A stretch of DNA of 64,000 nt from Tillus elongatus (GCA_964006375.1 OZ023270.1:51284120-51348119), one strand, 5' to 3'; shown: positions 1-11,459, counted from the first letter of the stretch. A program made the numbers and translations. Notes: generated from the letters alone by a model not told the origin.

Positions 1-535
1 CTCATGGAGAATTCTGTCTCTGTGGATCTCCAAAAAAATATTAGGCTGGGGAAGTAGAAATATTGTACAATTTAACTCCACCAAATATCAGTCTTGCTTT
101 TTATCTCATAAGAAATACACCAGCCCTAGACCCATCACAATTAACAACCAAGTTATTCCAAGTAATGCGTCCTTTTCAGTTGTTGGTATTTCTGTGGATC
201 GAAATCTCAATTGGCACCAATATGTCACAACAATTGCAGCAGCGGCTGCTAAAAAATTAGGTTTCCTCTTCCGGGCTCGCAAATACTTTTCACCGGCTAA
301 TCTCTATACCTTATATACTTCACAAATAAAGCCAAACCTCGAATACTGCTCCCACATTTGGGGTGCCGCTGCCGCTTCTACACTCGCTATCCTGGACTCC
401 ATTTAGAAGAGAGATATACGTCTAATCGGTGACCCTACCCTCACCCAAAGGCTGCCATTCCTTGCCCACCGACGTGCCATTGATGACCTCTCTCTTTTTT
501 TATAGATATCAGCACGGGCACTGCTCAGAGGAGCT
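1..535 (+). pseudogene. LINE reverse transcriptase, C-terminal fragment (5' end outside window)
   Basis: Reading frame 2 from the left edge runs through the region after the RT palm of a CR1/Jockey-type non-LTR retrotransposon. Visible pieces are the VGISVDRNLNW stretch (about 180-215) and the YTSQIKPNLEYCSHIWG block (about 318-363), both typical of the thumb region. A TAG at 404-406 interrupts it. The frame continues with RLIGDPTLTQRLPFLAHRRA, then shifts near 500, where the HGHCSEELS-like block continues in another frame. It is a dead, 3'-truncated fragment; no 3' UTR or poly(A) can be defined. Clade is inferred from motif style only. Confidence 0.75.
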
Positions 536-1772
536 TTCTTTTCTATTATTACATTAAGATACACTCTGTTCCAAACTAGATGCTGTTTATTGTGACATAC
601 CACAAGTCACAGATAGAGGGCTGTCAGGACATTATTTATTTTTCAAGTAAACAAAAACATATTAATCGACACACTCACCCCCTTATCTAACTGAAGAGAA
701 GGACCTGCTTGTAGTTTCTAAACCTGTGCAATAAAAGACAAACCACTATAAGTGTCCAGTTCAACCTTTTCTGACAGAATTCCCATTTAATCAAGATCTG
801 TTCAATATCCTAAATTTCCCTTAAATATGGTACTAAAACAGCTGTTTTTTATGTCTATAATTGCAGTAACTTATTAATATAGTACATGAGGTCAGCATTA
901 CTACAAAAGGGCCCTGTTTGCCCCAGCCTTTACCTTAGGCCTAAGGTAGCGCGGCCTGGCTACAGCCGACCAGGCACGCTATCCGAACGTCCCCGCAATT
1001 TTACATACGTAGAGGTTATGGCACTTTCAGACCAATCCAGATGTTACATTTGTGTTACCCAGGGGTCCTCCAGTTGACCCCTGCCGGTCAGAAAAAGGAG
1101 GCCCGATAACTATAACTACGTGAGAACCGTATAACTATAGCACACTTGGCTCTCAATACAATTTCTAAATATCTAACAATTGCCAGTAAATATTTAATCC
1201 CGCTGTATAATACCCAATCTAGGTATATTTTCCTAGCAATTACTGCTAGATAGTATCAGATGAATTATATTATCGGCTCTAATGAACAAGACACTTAGCG
1301 AGTAGGTAATCACCTGAGCTGCAAAATTCTGGTATCACATAAACTAATATGCACTGTATTGTAAGTGGTCGTTTTTCTTCAAAATATATTGAACGCAACC
1401 TTTCGATGACATAAGGTTACAACCCTATTAGTAAACAATAGAAGTAACCTATTATAATAAGAACAATCGACTAACGGTCACATAATTTAATTAAATAGCT
1501 CGACAGTCAATCACCAATCGATATATTACTTAGCAGTTGTGTTATCTACTCAAGAGTAATCATGCTAAAGATTTATTACTTATCAGAATGTAGGCGAAGG
1601 CTTAAGGTACGGGCGTAATGAGTCGGGCGAGCGGGTGCCAAAAGTGTCCAGTAACAACATCACTAACCTGTAATTAAAAATATACCTGAACACACCATCG
1701 TTCATCTAAAGCACAACCTAATATATACGAGGGGCATACAATTATTATTTTATCAACATTTACCAATTACAC
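536..1772. other. No gene recognised
   Basis: AT-rich sequence with a GC-richer island at about 900-1100. I see no motif, splice structure or repeat that I can name. It could be the non-coding part of an old retroelement. Confidence 0.4.
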
Positions 1773-1916
1773 GCTCCACTGAGCGACTCTATATCAATGA
1801 CTATTTACACTCAAAGCTCTACTGAGCAAGCTAACATTAAGAGCAGCTTTCACATAATGCTCCAATGAGCAACTTCCAACATTAACAGCGGTTCATACAC
1901 AAGGCTACACTGAGCC
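1773..1916. repeat. Four imperfect palindromes spaced about 44 bp
   Basis: The motif GCTCYAYTGAGC, which reads almost the same on both strands, occurs near 1773, 1815, 1859 and 1904 (the last as GGCTACACTGAGCC). Spacing is 42-45 bp, and the DNA between copies is only weakly similar. It may be a decayed satellite, or protein-binding sites in a retroelement leader. No known family is recognised. Confidence 0.6.
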
Positions 1917-2196
1917 ACATTATAAACTCTCAACAGCGTATATCAGTGCCTCAGAACTGCTTCTCAACAATATTTCTAAATGCTCAAACAATAGTTTCGC
2001 AAACAATAATTACTCAGACAATAGTTACATAAATAGTTGCCCAAATAGTTACTCCAATACTAACTCAAACAATACTTTCTCAGACAATAATTATTCAGAC
2101 AATAGTTACTCAAACAATAATTACTCCAATAGTTATTCAAATGATAGTTACTCAAATAATAATTACTCAAACAGTTATTCAAATGATAGTTACTGA
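1858..2196 (+). repeat. Degenerate Asn/Ser/Tyr-coding 12/15-bp tandem repeat
   Basis: From about 1960 the sequence is a loose tandem repeat of ACTCAAACAATAGTT (15 bp), with 12-bp versions. All unit lengths are multiples of three, so the plus frame stays open from 1858 to the TGA at 2194-2196. It would encode a low-complexity peptide dominated by NSYSNN/YSND units. There is no ATG at the left end and no splice acceptor was identified, so coding is doubtful. The open frame may simply be a by-product of the repeat period. Confidence 0.55.
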
Positions 2197-4160
2197 ATTA
2201 ATCAGTTCAGCCTATGTGTTTAGTTGGGCGCTGTACCCGAACACTAGGTCCGTGCCGGCTTCCAGGTGTGCAATGAGGCACAGTTCAATAAATCACCTGG
2301 AGTGCTCGCTACAGTCAGAGTTGAATACCGACACAACGATGTACTCGCTAGGGTGTGCCCTTCTCCAGGTACCCCAACTCCTACACTGGGACTGACCGTG
2401 CAATGAGACCAGCAGGTGAGCTGGCCACAGTGTCTCAGACAAGCTACCAGATCGACCAAAAATACAACAACGGTATTCACCGTGAATACTGAGAAGTGCA
2501 ATGGAAACATATGATTACTCGACAACGTGTCATCTCCAATATCCACACATCGACGGGAGTAGGTGCAATGGATACCTAGAGCGAGCTCAACTGTATCCCT
2601 ACCGAAATCCACCGATGCCACTAAACAACCGTGTTGTGGTTACGTAACCCGCGCCCGAAAGCCCAACGCCTCTGCCAGTAAGACGCCCTACTGGATCAGA
2701 AAACAGCGAAGGTGTCCCACACACCTTCCAAACTATCATCAATTTACTTTCAAACAGGATTTACTTTAATTACTTTCTGCAAACTGACATACTCAACAAT
2801 TTATTAAATTATTAATATTGACTTAACCTCGTATAAATACCAAACTGGATTTATATATCATCTACAATGAATTTTTACATAAGCTAAATCTGTAATGATC
2901 ACTTAAGCCCCATTACTAAATATACTTAATGAAATTACTCTCTAATTCATAAATAAACATAACATGTGCAATAAATAAGCAATATGTGTTCTGTGAGAAA
3001 CTCACCCTTTCTTTGTTCCAGCAAACAACGAACACATCACTAAACTTACTGCACCTAGCACGGGTAACGATGCAATTTCTTTATGTTAAACTAGATGATA
3101 GACACGTGCGTCCACGGGAACGTCTCTCTGAACCAGTTATCGATAGATAAACACTGTAAGAGTATCGCCCTTGAATCTAAGAGTGCCATCTTATAACTTC
3201 GCACTCCCCTCACGTATATCTTTAAGTAAACATTTTAAACGTGCTTCGATCGGCCAGACAGCTACATTTTAATGGGACCATACCCTTAATGTGAAACTTG
3301 TGCACATAATAACGTGTCTATTTAATATCTACAGGGAGTTTTCATAATAAAATGGCATTATGACCAGGGCTAGAAATTACATTTCTTACAGTATAAATAT
3401 AATTGATCTTTTAGTATAAAATTATATTACGTACAAACCCTTCCTAACTGACTATTTTAACTAGTAAATGGGTGAACCTAACATACATACACGCACACAC
3501 ACACACATCTTTAGTTTTAGATGCGTTAAACGTTTCAATTTCTTTATGTTATCTATGCACAAAGATTAGGTGGTTGATGGAACCTCAAAACACTTGAGTT
3601 CCCCTTCGCTCACAGTGTCGTTAAGTATCATACAAAATATAAGATGGTACAGTTTCTACTAAACATTATGTTTAAAACTTAGGTTACACTATTGACATGG
3701 TGAAAACAGCAAAACCTAGCAAACCGTTTAAATAGAAAAAGTTTTGGAAAATTTCCTGCTTATTTCAAGTTTATTGATAAATTATGGAAAACTTGGGTCA
3801 TTTCCAAGTTAGTAGAGCTATTTCAAATCTGACACGAACCAGACATAAGACACATTTTGGTGACAAATATTTTGCCATATCTAAGCAGCCAGTCCCAATT
3901 TTTTTTTATTACATGCTTTTCACTTATTTTCTTAAGACAGCAATACTTGATTTTACCCTTATCGATTTTTTCTTGAAAAATGCTTTAAATGGTATATAAC
4001 ATGGCAGTAAGGCGATTTTATTTAAAAACAAAAATACCTAATTAATAAGACAGTAGTAGGGCACAGAACTTGAAATTTTTGTATATTCAACATGAGATCA
4101 AAATGACAGAAAACTACTTACAATTACATGAAAAACACAAGATAGCAAAGCTTGCAAAAA
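2197..4160. other. No gene recognised; short (CA)n at about 3486-3508
   Basis: The first 500 bases are moderately GC-rich and the rest is AT-rich. Open frames on both strands at 2244-2769 have no recognisable motif and overlap each other in antisense. I could not find a downstream exon of the T-box gene here, but its C-terminal coding sequence would be poorly conserved and could be missed. Confidence 0.4.
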
Positions 4161-4167
4161 GGAACCT

Positions 4168-4328
4168 AGTAAAACTGCCCAACATGTCCTCCATCGCTCT
4201 GTACACATTTCTTGTACCTTAATTCAATAGTAGTGGTGAATGCCCAAACTGAATACCATTTACTTTGTGCACCAAATTGAACCCTTATCTTGTCTAGAAC
4301 CTCCTTTGGTTTGACAAATATGGATTTT
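4168..4328 (-). pseudogene. Possible Tc1-mariner-like transposase C-terminal relic
   Basis: On the minus strand about 50 codons are open and end in ELRYKKCVQSDGGHVGQFY and a stop at about 4170. The pattern of basic residues, Cys and a GGH near the C-terminus resembles the last residues of several IS630/Tc1-mariner transposases. The catalytic domain is absent and the match is short, so this is a tentative call. Confidence 0.35.
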
Positions 4329-4439
4329 CTGTCGCTTAATACTGGTGATGATGCTTATTGTATATCCCGCAAATTGTTATTCGACTTTGATCGGCGCAGT
4401 GGGTTTCGATGCAAAATTGGATTGTTTTTCGCATTTTTG

Positions 4440-4634
4440 AACGAAGCACGACAAAATTCAAGTGCTCGACAATCATCATTATTATTTAATAAAATTTTTC
4501 TCAATTTTCCGGATGAAAATCCACAAATGAATTATTCCGGATGAAAATCCACAAATGAATTATTACGATCACGAAGAGGTTTTACCCAAAGAATACGACG
4601 ACGAACAAGTTCAGGATTTTCAAATTCCAGCCTC
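4440..4634 (+). pseudogene. gag: Gypsy-type Gag C-terminal tail with 28-bp tandem duplication
   Basis: The frame ending DEEQ-like acidic residues and IPASEN at the TAA (4632-4634) looks like the acidic/Asn-rich end of a Gypsy Gag. The TAA overlaps the ATG of the protease frame that follows (TAATG), a common gag-pol arrangement. A 28-bp unit beginning TTCCGGATGAAAATCCAC is tandemly duplicated (4507-4534, 4535-4562). Since 28 is not a multiple of three, it breaks the frame. The upstream boundary is arbitrary because Gag sequence is poorly conserved. Confidence 0.5.
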
Positions 4635-5002
4635 AGAAAATTAATGACTATTGACCTAAATAATATAAATTATCAACTAAAATTACCTTTTATTACTGTA
4701 CCATCTTTAGGGTTGAAAATACTTCTGGATACGGGTGCCTCAGATAGTATTATAAATTCAAAAATAGCTCAACTTTTTTCAGACCATTTTTTTAAAGAAT
4801 ATTTTGTAATGAAATCAATCAATTAAATTACTAAGGGTACCGATAATATAACATATCCTGTGTTACAGGAATATGGCATTAAGTTTCCATTCTCTTTTAG
4901 AGTAATGGGATGGCATGAGAGATTCGATGAACCCGTTAAGCTATATGTTAAACAAGACTTCCTACGGATATAACATCGAACAAAGTAATGTGGGACGGGT
5001 TA
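4604..5002 (+). repeat. Block B, copy 1 (399-bp duplicated Gypsy fragment)
   Basis: This segment, AACAAGTTCAGG to GGGACGGGTTA, is repeated at 12991-13389 at the same length with only a few substitutions. Here it is followed directly by an RLE-type LINE fragment. At 13 kb it is enclosed by 586-bp direct repeats. Confidence 0.9.
4644..4973 (+). pseudogene. pol: Gypsy-type aspartic protease fragment, copy 1
   Basis: An ATG-initiated frame carries the retropepsin signature LLDTGASDSIIN (catalytic Asp in the DTGAS motif) about 28 residues in. A stop follows at 4824-4826. Beyond it the same frame continues with protease-like sequence to a second stop near 4971. RT, RNase H and integrase are missing. 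The block is present again, nearly base-for-base, at 13031-13360, including the first stop codon, so the inactivating stop predates the duplication. Confidence 0.75.
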
Positions 5003-6332
5003 CTCACTAGTTCTACATGGACGATTTGAAGCTCTACTCCAGGAATGCTGACGAGCTAGGAAGCATGATGGACATTTTGAAGGTCTTTAGCGACGCAATC
5101 CGTATGGAATTCGGGCTGGACAAGTGTGTGGTTCTCCACGTTAAACGCGGCCGACCAGAAACGGGGGCAGGATATGACGTTAATGTCAGGCGAATTAATT
5201 CAGGGCCTCGCCTCTGATGGCGCCTACAAATACTTGGACATTCAACAACTCCTCTCTGTGAAGACAACAGAGATGAGGCAGGCTGTTGAGGACAAAGTAT
5301 TGGCTAGGGTGAGGAAGGTGTGCAAAACTTACCTGTCCGGCAGAAATAAAATCAGAGCCACAAACACTTGGGCAGTCTCTACTGCTACCTACACTTGTGG
5401 CATCCTCGACTGGTCAACAACGGCTCCTTAGGAGTTTGACTGAAATATTCGCTCCATTATGAAAAAACATTGAATGCTGCATCCTAGGGCTTCCTTGCAC
5501 CGCTTGTACTTGCCTCGTGACATGATGGGACGTGAACTCCTCTCAGTGGAGGTGATGTGTGGCAGAGAATGCACGCGGCTCAACAAATACTTCTGGGAGC
5601 ATAAACAACCGCTGGTACAGTGTGTGCAGAGACAGATGATACGGTTGGACTCTTTCGACTTCAAGCAGTCTGATCGAGATCAGGTCCTTACTGTTGTTTC
5701 GAGCGTGGATGAGCGCCGGCGCACCTGTTGATGCTGCACGGACGCTTCGCCGTATGCCTAACGGCACCTCCGCGCATCAACGGAATGGTTAAGGACAACA
5801 GGCTTGTTTGCGGAAACAAATTGATTTCTATGCAAGATACAAGATCAGGTTATTAACACGCGTGTGTAGCAGCGGCACATCATGAAGCGGATGTCAGCAG
5901 CAATGTGTAGACTCTGTCAAAAAAAAGTCGGAAACCATTCAGCATGTGGCGGGCGCTTGTGATTCTCTGGGCCAGTCAGAGTACAATAATTGCCATGACA
6001 ACTTGCTTATTGACAGGGGTAACCGAAGAGCATTCATTGTGGACATTGCAGTGCCGCCCGACGACAACCTCGTTTAGAAAATAGGGGAGACGCGACAAAA
6101 GTACCAACCACTCGCAGTCGACTTGGTCGACTTGTACAGGCTGAGAGAGGTGCAGATCATCACAGTGGTCATATCAACAAATGGGCTTGTAACACCAGAC
6201 TGTCAGAAACTTACCACCGTTCTCCCACTTACTACTGCGCATTTAAGAACAATGCAGAAAGTAGCGATTCTTAGGACATCCCACATCGTTAGGAACGTTC
6301 TATCCCTTCAACCATACGACTAATAATAAGGA
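5003..6332 (+). pseudogene. R4/Dong-like LINE fragment, copy 0 (RT palm to C-terminus)
   Basis: The fragment starts just upstream of the RT catalytic motif (YMDDLKLYS at about 5015-5040; the FGLDKC block follows). It continues through the connector, with frames switching near 5150 and stops at about 5430, 5455 and 5730. A decayed region at 5880-6060 corresponds to the zinc knuckle and endonuclease. It ends with the conserved C-terminal helix block (MQKVAILRTSHIVRNVL). The stop is followed at once by TAATAATAA (6322-6330), a short version of the TAA tract that follows the copies at 20-28 kb. It is 5'-truncated and joined directly to block B. Confidence 0.8.
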
Positions 6333-6349
6333 TAACATAGCAGTAGACA

Positions 6350-6545
6350 TACTTCAACCATAAAGTATTATATTTGCGTAGGAAGGGGCTACACACACTA
6401 ACGTGGACAAAATACACCACCGATAACTAATTAGAAGCCACCTGCTCCACATTTGAGTAAGAGAACCGACTGCCAAAATACGGGATTTAAACCCGCGGCC
6501 TCATAATCCAAACTTTACTCATCCGGTGAACTCGGGTACTTCGCC
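6350..6545 (-). mobile_element. tRNA-derived SINE (family 1)
   Basis: On the minus strand the sequence near 6530-6480 resembles a tRNA head. An A-box-like stretch (about 6530-6510) is followed by a B-box, GGGTTTAAATCCC, inside a CGGG/CCCG stem that matches a T-arm. The body continues to about 6350. There is no intact cloverleaf, so it is not a working tRNA gene. Boundaries are approximate. Confidence 0.5.
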
Positions 6546-6655
6546 TGTTTAAGTATATAAGTGTACAAGTGGCCTAACATCACTAAACAATACGAATTTT
6601 TTGAAAAAGAAAACGATTTCTTTTTACCGTAAGTGTCAAAAACCTTTTTAATTTT

Positions 6656-6667
6656 AAAGACTTCAGT
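6656..6667. repeat. Target-site duplication, left copy (AAAGACTTCAGT)
   Basis: The 12-mer AAAGACTTCAGT occurs here and at 11460-11471, exactly at the two ends of the LOA-like LINE. The right-hand copy is the 5' flank and this one lies just past the poly(A), as target-primed reverse transcription would leave it. Confidence 0.9.
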
Positions 6668-6758
6668 TTTTTTTTGTTTTTTTTCCCTCAGGGCTCGTCC
6701 GCGGCCTTGCCGCCCCGATAGCACCGCAACCCTTGGTTGATTGTGCATACCCTTAGTC

Positions 6759-9700
6759 TTACTCCACCCATTCCAAGATCACTGTGCCTTGAACTAGTCT
6801 GCACAGCGATTGGTAGGGTGAAGTTTTATATTGCTCTGTCTCCGGTCTAGAGTGACCGTAGATCAGTTGTCTTTTCCGGTCCAGAGCTATACACTCACAC
6901 AAGATGTGCTGGGCTGATTCCTCCCCCTCGCCGCAGAGTCTGCATGCGAGGTCCCCTTCGAAACGCCCCATTTTATGCAGGTGTTTCTTGACGGCCATGT
7001 GTCCCGTCAAGAGACCTGTTGTGTTTCTGAGCTGTCCTCTGCTAAGGTTTAGCAGCTCCACAGCTCTCTTTGAACTGGGTCCGTCAATTATTGACTTCCC
7101 ATGTCTGAGCCCTGGACAGTCCGCCCAGTACACCTTGTGTTGGTTTCTGACCCAGGACTTAATGGCTCCCCTGGCAGTGCTCTTTGACACGCCCAGAGCC
7201 GGTTCTGGTCCCATAAATGGTTCTGCTGACCCTCTCTTCGCGAGACTGTCAGCTTCTTCATTGCCTTTAACCCCCGAGTGACCCGGCACCCAGATGAGGG
7301 TCACCTCATTCTGCCCAGCCAGGTCGCTCGTCTCGTCTTGGCACTCACTCACCAGCCCGGAATTTACCCGTGGGCTACTTAGTGCCTTAAGGGCTGCCTG
7401 GCTGTCTGTGGCTATGAGGATCCGCTTGTTGGTGTAGCCCCTCCTCTTGTTCTCCCGCACACAGTGCAGGATGGCGTACATCTCGGCCTGAAACACCGTT
7501 GCATGGGCTCAGAGGGAAATACTATGACTTACCCTCGGTCCTTCCGAGTAAACACCTGCCCCCGTCCCACGCTCCCCGCCAGATCCGTCCGTGAACCAGA
7601 CGAGCGCGTCCCGTGGCATGCCCGGCGTCTCCTCCCGCCATGCCTCGCGATCAGGGATTTCCACTGTAAAGTTGTTTTCCCTGCACATTCGCGGGCTCGC
7701 GAAGTCTGACCTCATTTCAAGCATGGGCTCCTTCACGATCTCCTGAATTTTGCAGTGGCCCCTGAAGCCTGGGTTGATCTTCAGTCTACCATTGCAGGCT
7801 AGTCTGTATAGTCCTAGCCTGGCCTCTCCCATAATAACTAAGTGTAGGGGGGGTAGATCCAGCAACACCTCAATGGCGGCTGTTGGGGTTGAAGACATGG
7901 CCCCTGTGATGCCTAGGCAAGCCATCCTTTGGATCTTGCCTAGTTTTTGTTTGGCACTGGATTGTGTCACCTTAGGCCACCAGACCAGTGCCGCATATGT
8001 TAACGATGGTCTGACCACCCTTGTGTACAGCCAGTGGGCCATACTAGGTCTTAGTCCCCACGTTTTTCCATATAGCCGCCTAGTGACGGCTAAGGTCATG
8101 ACTGCCTTACGCAGTATTTTTCTAATGTGACCATTCCAGGTTAGCTTAGAGTCCAATACGACCCCAAGATATTTTACCTCCCTGGCGATTGGAACGCTCC
8201 TACCGTATAGAGTGAGAGTTCTGTGGCTTTCACACTTCCTCCTCCTCGTAAACACCTTCAGCACCAGTTGGTGCAGTGCTGTTTCTGTTGAGAATCCTGC
8301 TCTGTATGCATATTGTCCGCAGTGTAGAGGATATGCTTCCAGTACACCGCCCCTAATGTGCCGGTCGAGCAGTTTTTCCACTGTTTTCAGCAAGAAGGAC
8401 ATGAGACTTATTGGCCTCAGGGACTTTGCCTGGTCTGTTGGACGCCGAGGTTTAGGAATAAATACAATACAACCCTGGCCAGTCTCCATGCCCTTGGAAT
8501 GTACCCCAGAGCCAGGCTGGCCCTCATAATGAGGGTAAGCACCGGCGCCAGTATATCTATCCCCTGTTGGAGCATGATGGGCATTATTCCATCAAATCCC
8601 GGCGATTTGTATGGCTTAAAGCTGTTAATGGCCCATCTGATTTTGCTCCAGGTAACCACCTCTTTAGCGACTGTCCAGTCTACTCTAGATGCCCGCCTAT
8701 AAGGCGCCTCTATTTCTGAGTGTTCCCAGTCCGGAGGTGATTGGTTTATTATGTTACAGCCGGGGAAGTGCGTCTGGAGTAAAATTTCCATAGTTTCCTC
8801 CCCCGAGCTTGTAAAGCCTCCCGTGGGTGTTCTAAGGGAGCCTATGTTAGTCTGAGGGCCCTTAGACAGGATCTTGTGTAGTCGAGCACTCTCGGACGTG
8901 TTTTCCACTTCTTCGCAGTGCCTCCTCCACGACTCCTTCTTGACGTCCCTCAGTCTTTTGTTATAGGTCGATAGGGCCTGTCTATATTCATCCCATGCTC
9001 CCGACCTTTTGGCCGCGTTAAACAGCTTACGAACCTGCGTCCTCCTTTGCCTGAGGTCCTCGTTCCACCACGGGACGTTCCTGGTGGACACCCTCATTTT
9101 CAGGGGGCAGTTGGCGTTATAGGCCGAGGTAATTGCGTCTCGCAATTGGACTGCTGCAATCTCGAGGTCTATTGAATTTTTTATGGTACTCTTAACCCCC
9201 CGCAGTTCCACAACCAGGTCTGCCCTGTAGGCTTCCCAGTCCGCCTTGCGGGGGTCCCGGTACCATACCGTTTCTCTTTCGACTTTGGCGATTTTAAACC
9301 GGATGTATCTGTGGTCTGAGCTACTCACTTCCCCAGACACAGCCCAGCTTTTAACAAAGTCACCCAGAAACTGGGTGGAAACTGTTACATCTAAAACTTC
9401 CTCACGCCGTGTTGTGACGAAGGTCGGTTTATTACCTCTATTCAATATGTCTAAATTAAATTTCATAAAGAATTGTAAAAGTGCCTCACCCCTAGAGTTT
9501 GTGTCCGAGCTACCCCACAACTCATGGTGCGCATTCGCATCCATGCCGATGATGGTCTGCCATCCACCTGCTCTGCTACCCACCATCAGCTGCTCCAATT
9601 CGTTGGGTGGAGGAGGGTCCGTGCTGTCCCCTGGCAGATAGGCTGACGCGACAGTAATGTCCCTCAGCCCATTCGCTCCTCCACATCGGATTTTGATCGT

Positions 9701-9955
9701 TGCCAGGTCCCTGGAACAGAAATTCATTAGAGGGAGAAACTCTATCCCTTCCCTGACAAAAATGCAGGCCCTCGGGTTCTCGCTGGATCTGCTGTAGATG
9801 AGCTTTCCAGTAGCTCCGCCGAGTCCCTTGATCTCTCCTTTATAGGAGTACGGTTCCTGGATGAGGGCCACATCCGTGTTCCTCAGAGCCATTAGTAGTC
9901 CGGCCGTGGCTGCCCTACTGTGTTGGAGGTTGACCTGAAGGAACCTAAGTCCCAT
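6759..9955 (-). pseudogene. LINE ORF2: APE endonuclease, deleted RT, RNase H
   Basis: From the ATG at 9955 the frame begins with an apurinic-type endonuclease (about residues 1-230: NLQHSRAA, IQEPY, MDANAHHELWG, SSDHRYIRF), then the linker and RT N-terminus. Near 8470 a 5-bp GTATT duplication shifts the frame. The RT resumes with FIPKPRRP and RPISL, but at about 8255 sequence jumps from ALHQLVLK straight to FTRRRK. This removes the palm, including the AFD and YADD motifs, an estimated 150-200 residues. The thumb follows, then RNase H (WFTDGS, QAEMYAI, ATDSQAAL, EEADSLAK) interrupted by an in-frame TGA near 7509. A C-terminal CCHC-like block (CRLCGEGEESAQHILCEC) ends at 6759. It cannot make an active RT. 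Confidence 0.9.
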
Positions 9956-11102
9956 TAACCCTTAGTTGCTTCCCCAGTGGGCGGAAGCTAACCCTTCCCA
10001 TGCCCCAGAATGCCTTGAAGGAGGTTCCTTCAAGGGCTCTGTAAGATGTCGGGTCGATCGAGAAGGCGAGCGTCTGTCCTTTCTCCTCTGCCTTCCTGCT
10101 TAGAACCGACCAGTGTTGCGTCCCCAGTTCAGGGTTCTGGATCTTAAGTCTGCTGATCACCGTCTCCTGCGGGACGGTGTCAGGGATCCGTACGAGGACC
10201 TTGCGTCTCTTTGGGAGTTCCTTGGGCTCGACGGCTGTCAAGTCCGCCCCCTCCCAAATCTGACCGAGGCCCCCGATCGTTTTCCGCAGCCAGTCCTGCG
10301 ACTGCGGGCCGGCACAGGTTGTCCAGAGGATGCCCCCCGTCAGGCGCGTCCGGTGGAACTGAGGCGGGCTCTCCCCTTCCTGAAGAGAGTCCACTGCAGC
10401 TACCACCGCAGCCTGGATCAGGTCCGCCTTCCCCTGGTCTAGCGTGACCTCAGGATGGCGTCTGTCAATCATCGCCATCCCGAGGCCCTCCGCAGCCTCA
10501 CTGTAAGAGCCAGTCTGCGCCGGTGTTCCGGCCTTGGTTCCTTTGGGAGGTCTGTCTGTAGTAGGCGTGCTAGAGCCAGAGCGCGGCGTCTTCCGACTCG
10601 CACTCTCCTCTTGCGCCTTTACAGGCACCCTGGCCCTTTTGGAACGTCTGTCTGTAGTGGGCCTGCTAGAGTTCGAGCGCGTCCTCTTCTGACCCGCACT
10701 CCCCTCTTGCGCCTTTACAGGTTTCTCGACCGTCCAGGTCCCGGCCGCCATTTTTTGCGCCCTCCGGAGCTTCTTTCTTTGCGCCCCGGAAAGACGCTTG
10801 GACTGCCGGGGCAGTCCCTCTACTCTAACAGTAGAGTCCTCACTGGTGGAGGGGCACCCGGAGTCCGCGGAGCTCGCCGCCCTCCGGTGGGACCCAGCCT
10901 TCAGCTTGGGTGTCGGGGACAGGTCTCTGGCCGAAGCTACCCCCTGATCACCCGTATCTACGCCGGTCGTGGGACCTCCAGAGTCCGCTGCCGCCCCCTG
11001 GCTCGTCTCCGTTTCCGGGATAGACTCAAGGCACAAGTCTGTAGCCGGAGCCACTCCTCGAGCCTCATTGGTTTTGGTTTTGTATGTGTTTATTATCTTC
11101 AT
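9945..11102 (-). CDS. LINE ORF1 protein (Gag-like, DUF4780-type C-terminal domain)
   Basis: The frame is open for 385 codons. The first about 200 residues are Ser/Thr/Lys/Arg-rich and disordered, with basic patches such as KRLSGAQRKKLRRAQK likely to bind nucleic acid. The last about 150 residues form the conserved part, with blocks GGILWTTCAGPQSQDWLR, WEGADL, RRKVLVRIP and SFRPLGKQLR; this arrangement resembles DUF4780, common in insect retroelement ORF1s. No CCHC knuckle is present. The stop overlaps the ORF2 ATG by 11 bases (ATGGGACTTAG). ORF1 is intact although ORF2 is dead. The ATG at 11100-11102 is the first in frame after the GC-rich leader. Confidence 0.8.
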   Translation of the reverse strand: MKIINTYKTKTNEARGVAPATDLCLESIPETETSQGAAADSGGPTTGVDTGDQGVASARDLSPTPKLKAGSHRRAASSADSGCPSTSEDSTVRVEGLPRQSKRLSGAQRKKLRRAQKMAAGTWTVEKPVKAQEGSAGQKRTRSNSSRPTTDRRSKRARVPVKAQEESASRKTPRSGSSTPTTDRPPKGTKAGTPAQTGSYSEAAEGLGMAMIDRRHPEVTLDQGKADLIQAAVVAAVDSLQEGESPPQFHRTRLTGGILWTTCAGPQSQDWLRKTIGGLGQIWEGADLTAVEPKELPKRRKVLVRIPDTVPQETVISRLKIQNPELGTQHWSVLSRKAEEKGQTLAFSIDPTSYRALEGTSFKAFWGMGRVSFRPLGKQLRVNGT

Positions 11103-11459
11103 GTTGTTCCCACGAGAATGGGGGAAATACTGTCCACACCATCAGAACCCCCTGTGTGGTGCAAGGCGGGTTGCTTTGGAGGGTTGCCTGGTACTCCAGA
11201 GGTTCCGTTCACGACACCATCGCCCTGGTGCCATCCATCCATAGGCACGGGTCACGTGACACCGTAGATTGGGGGAGTTTAGTTCGACCTCCTTGTCTAG
11301 ATCCGTCATGTTTAGTTATTAGCAGGGTCACCTCGTGCAGGATGCGGATTTTTACCGCGCATGACGGTCTTGGGGAAAGCTTCTTCGGGAGTTTATGTTG
11401 TTATTTCCACTTCCTCAGCTTGCCCCCTGGAGTCCTTTGGCCCGCGACTCCTTAACCCC

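Larger units (their letters stand above)
6668..11459 (-). mobile_element. Complete LOA/I-like LINE insertion
   Basis: The element reads on the minus strand from a GC-rich 5' UTR (11459-11103) through ORF1 and ORF2, a 3' UTR (6758-6690) and an A-rich tail (the T-run at 6667-6685). Exact 12-bp duplications on both sides show that the whole 4.8-kb unit went in as one event. It sits in the host gene in the same orientation, downstream of the last exon found. Base composition is clearly more GC-rich than the flanks. Damage since insertion: an internal RT deletion, a 5-bp duplication and one nonsense codon, all in ORF2. Confidence 0.9.

Noticed and set aside
1773..1916. A CRISPR array
   Set aside because: Only four imperfect 12-bp units, no cas genes, and an intron-bearing eukaryotic context.
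6480..6535. A functional tRNA gene on the minus strand
   Set aside because: The T-arm and B-box are good, but the acceptor and D-arm do not fold and a SINE body follows. The same reasoning applies at 19785.
10455..11267. A 270-codon plus-strand open frame rich in Arg/Pro/Leu
   Set aside because: It is the antisense shadow of LINE ORF1, produced by its GC-rich codons. The minus frame has conserved blocks and a natural overlap with ORF2.
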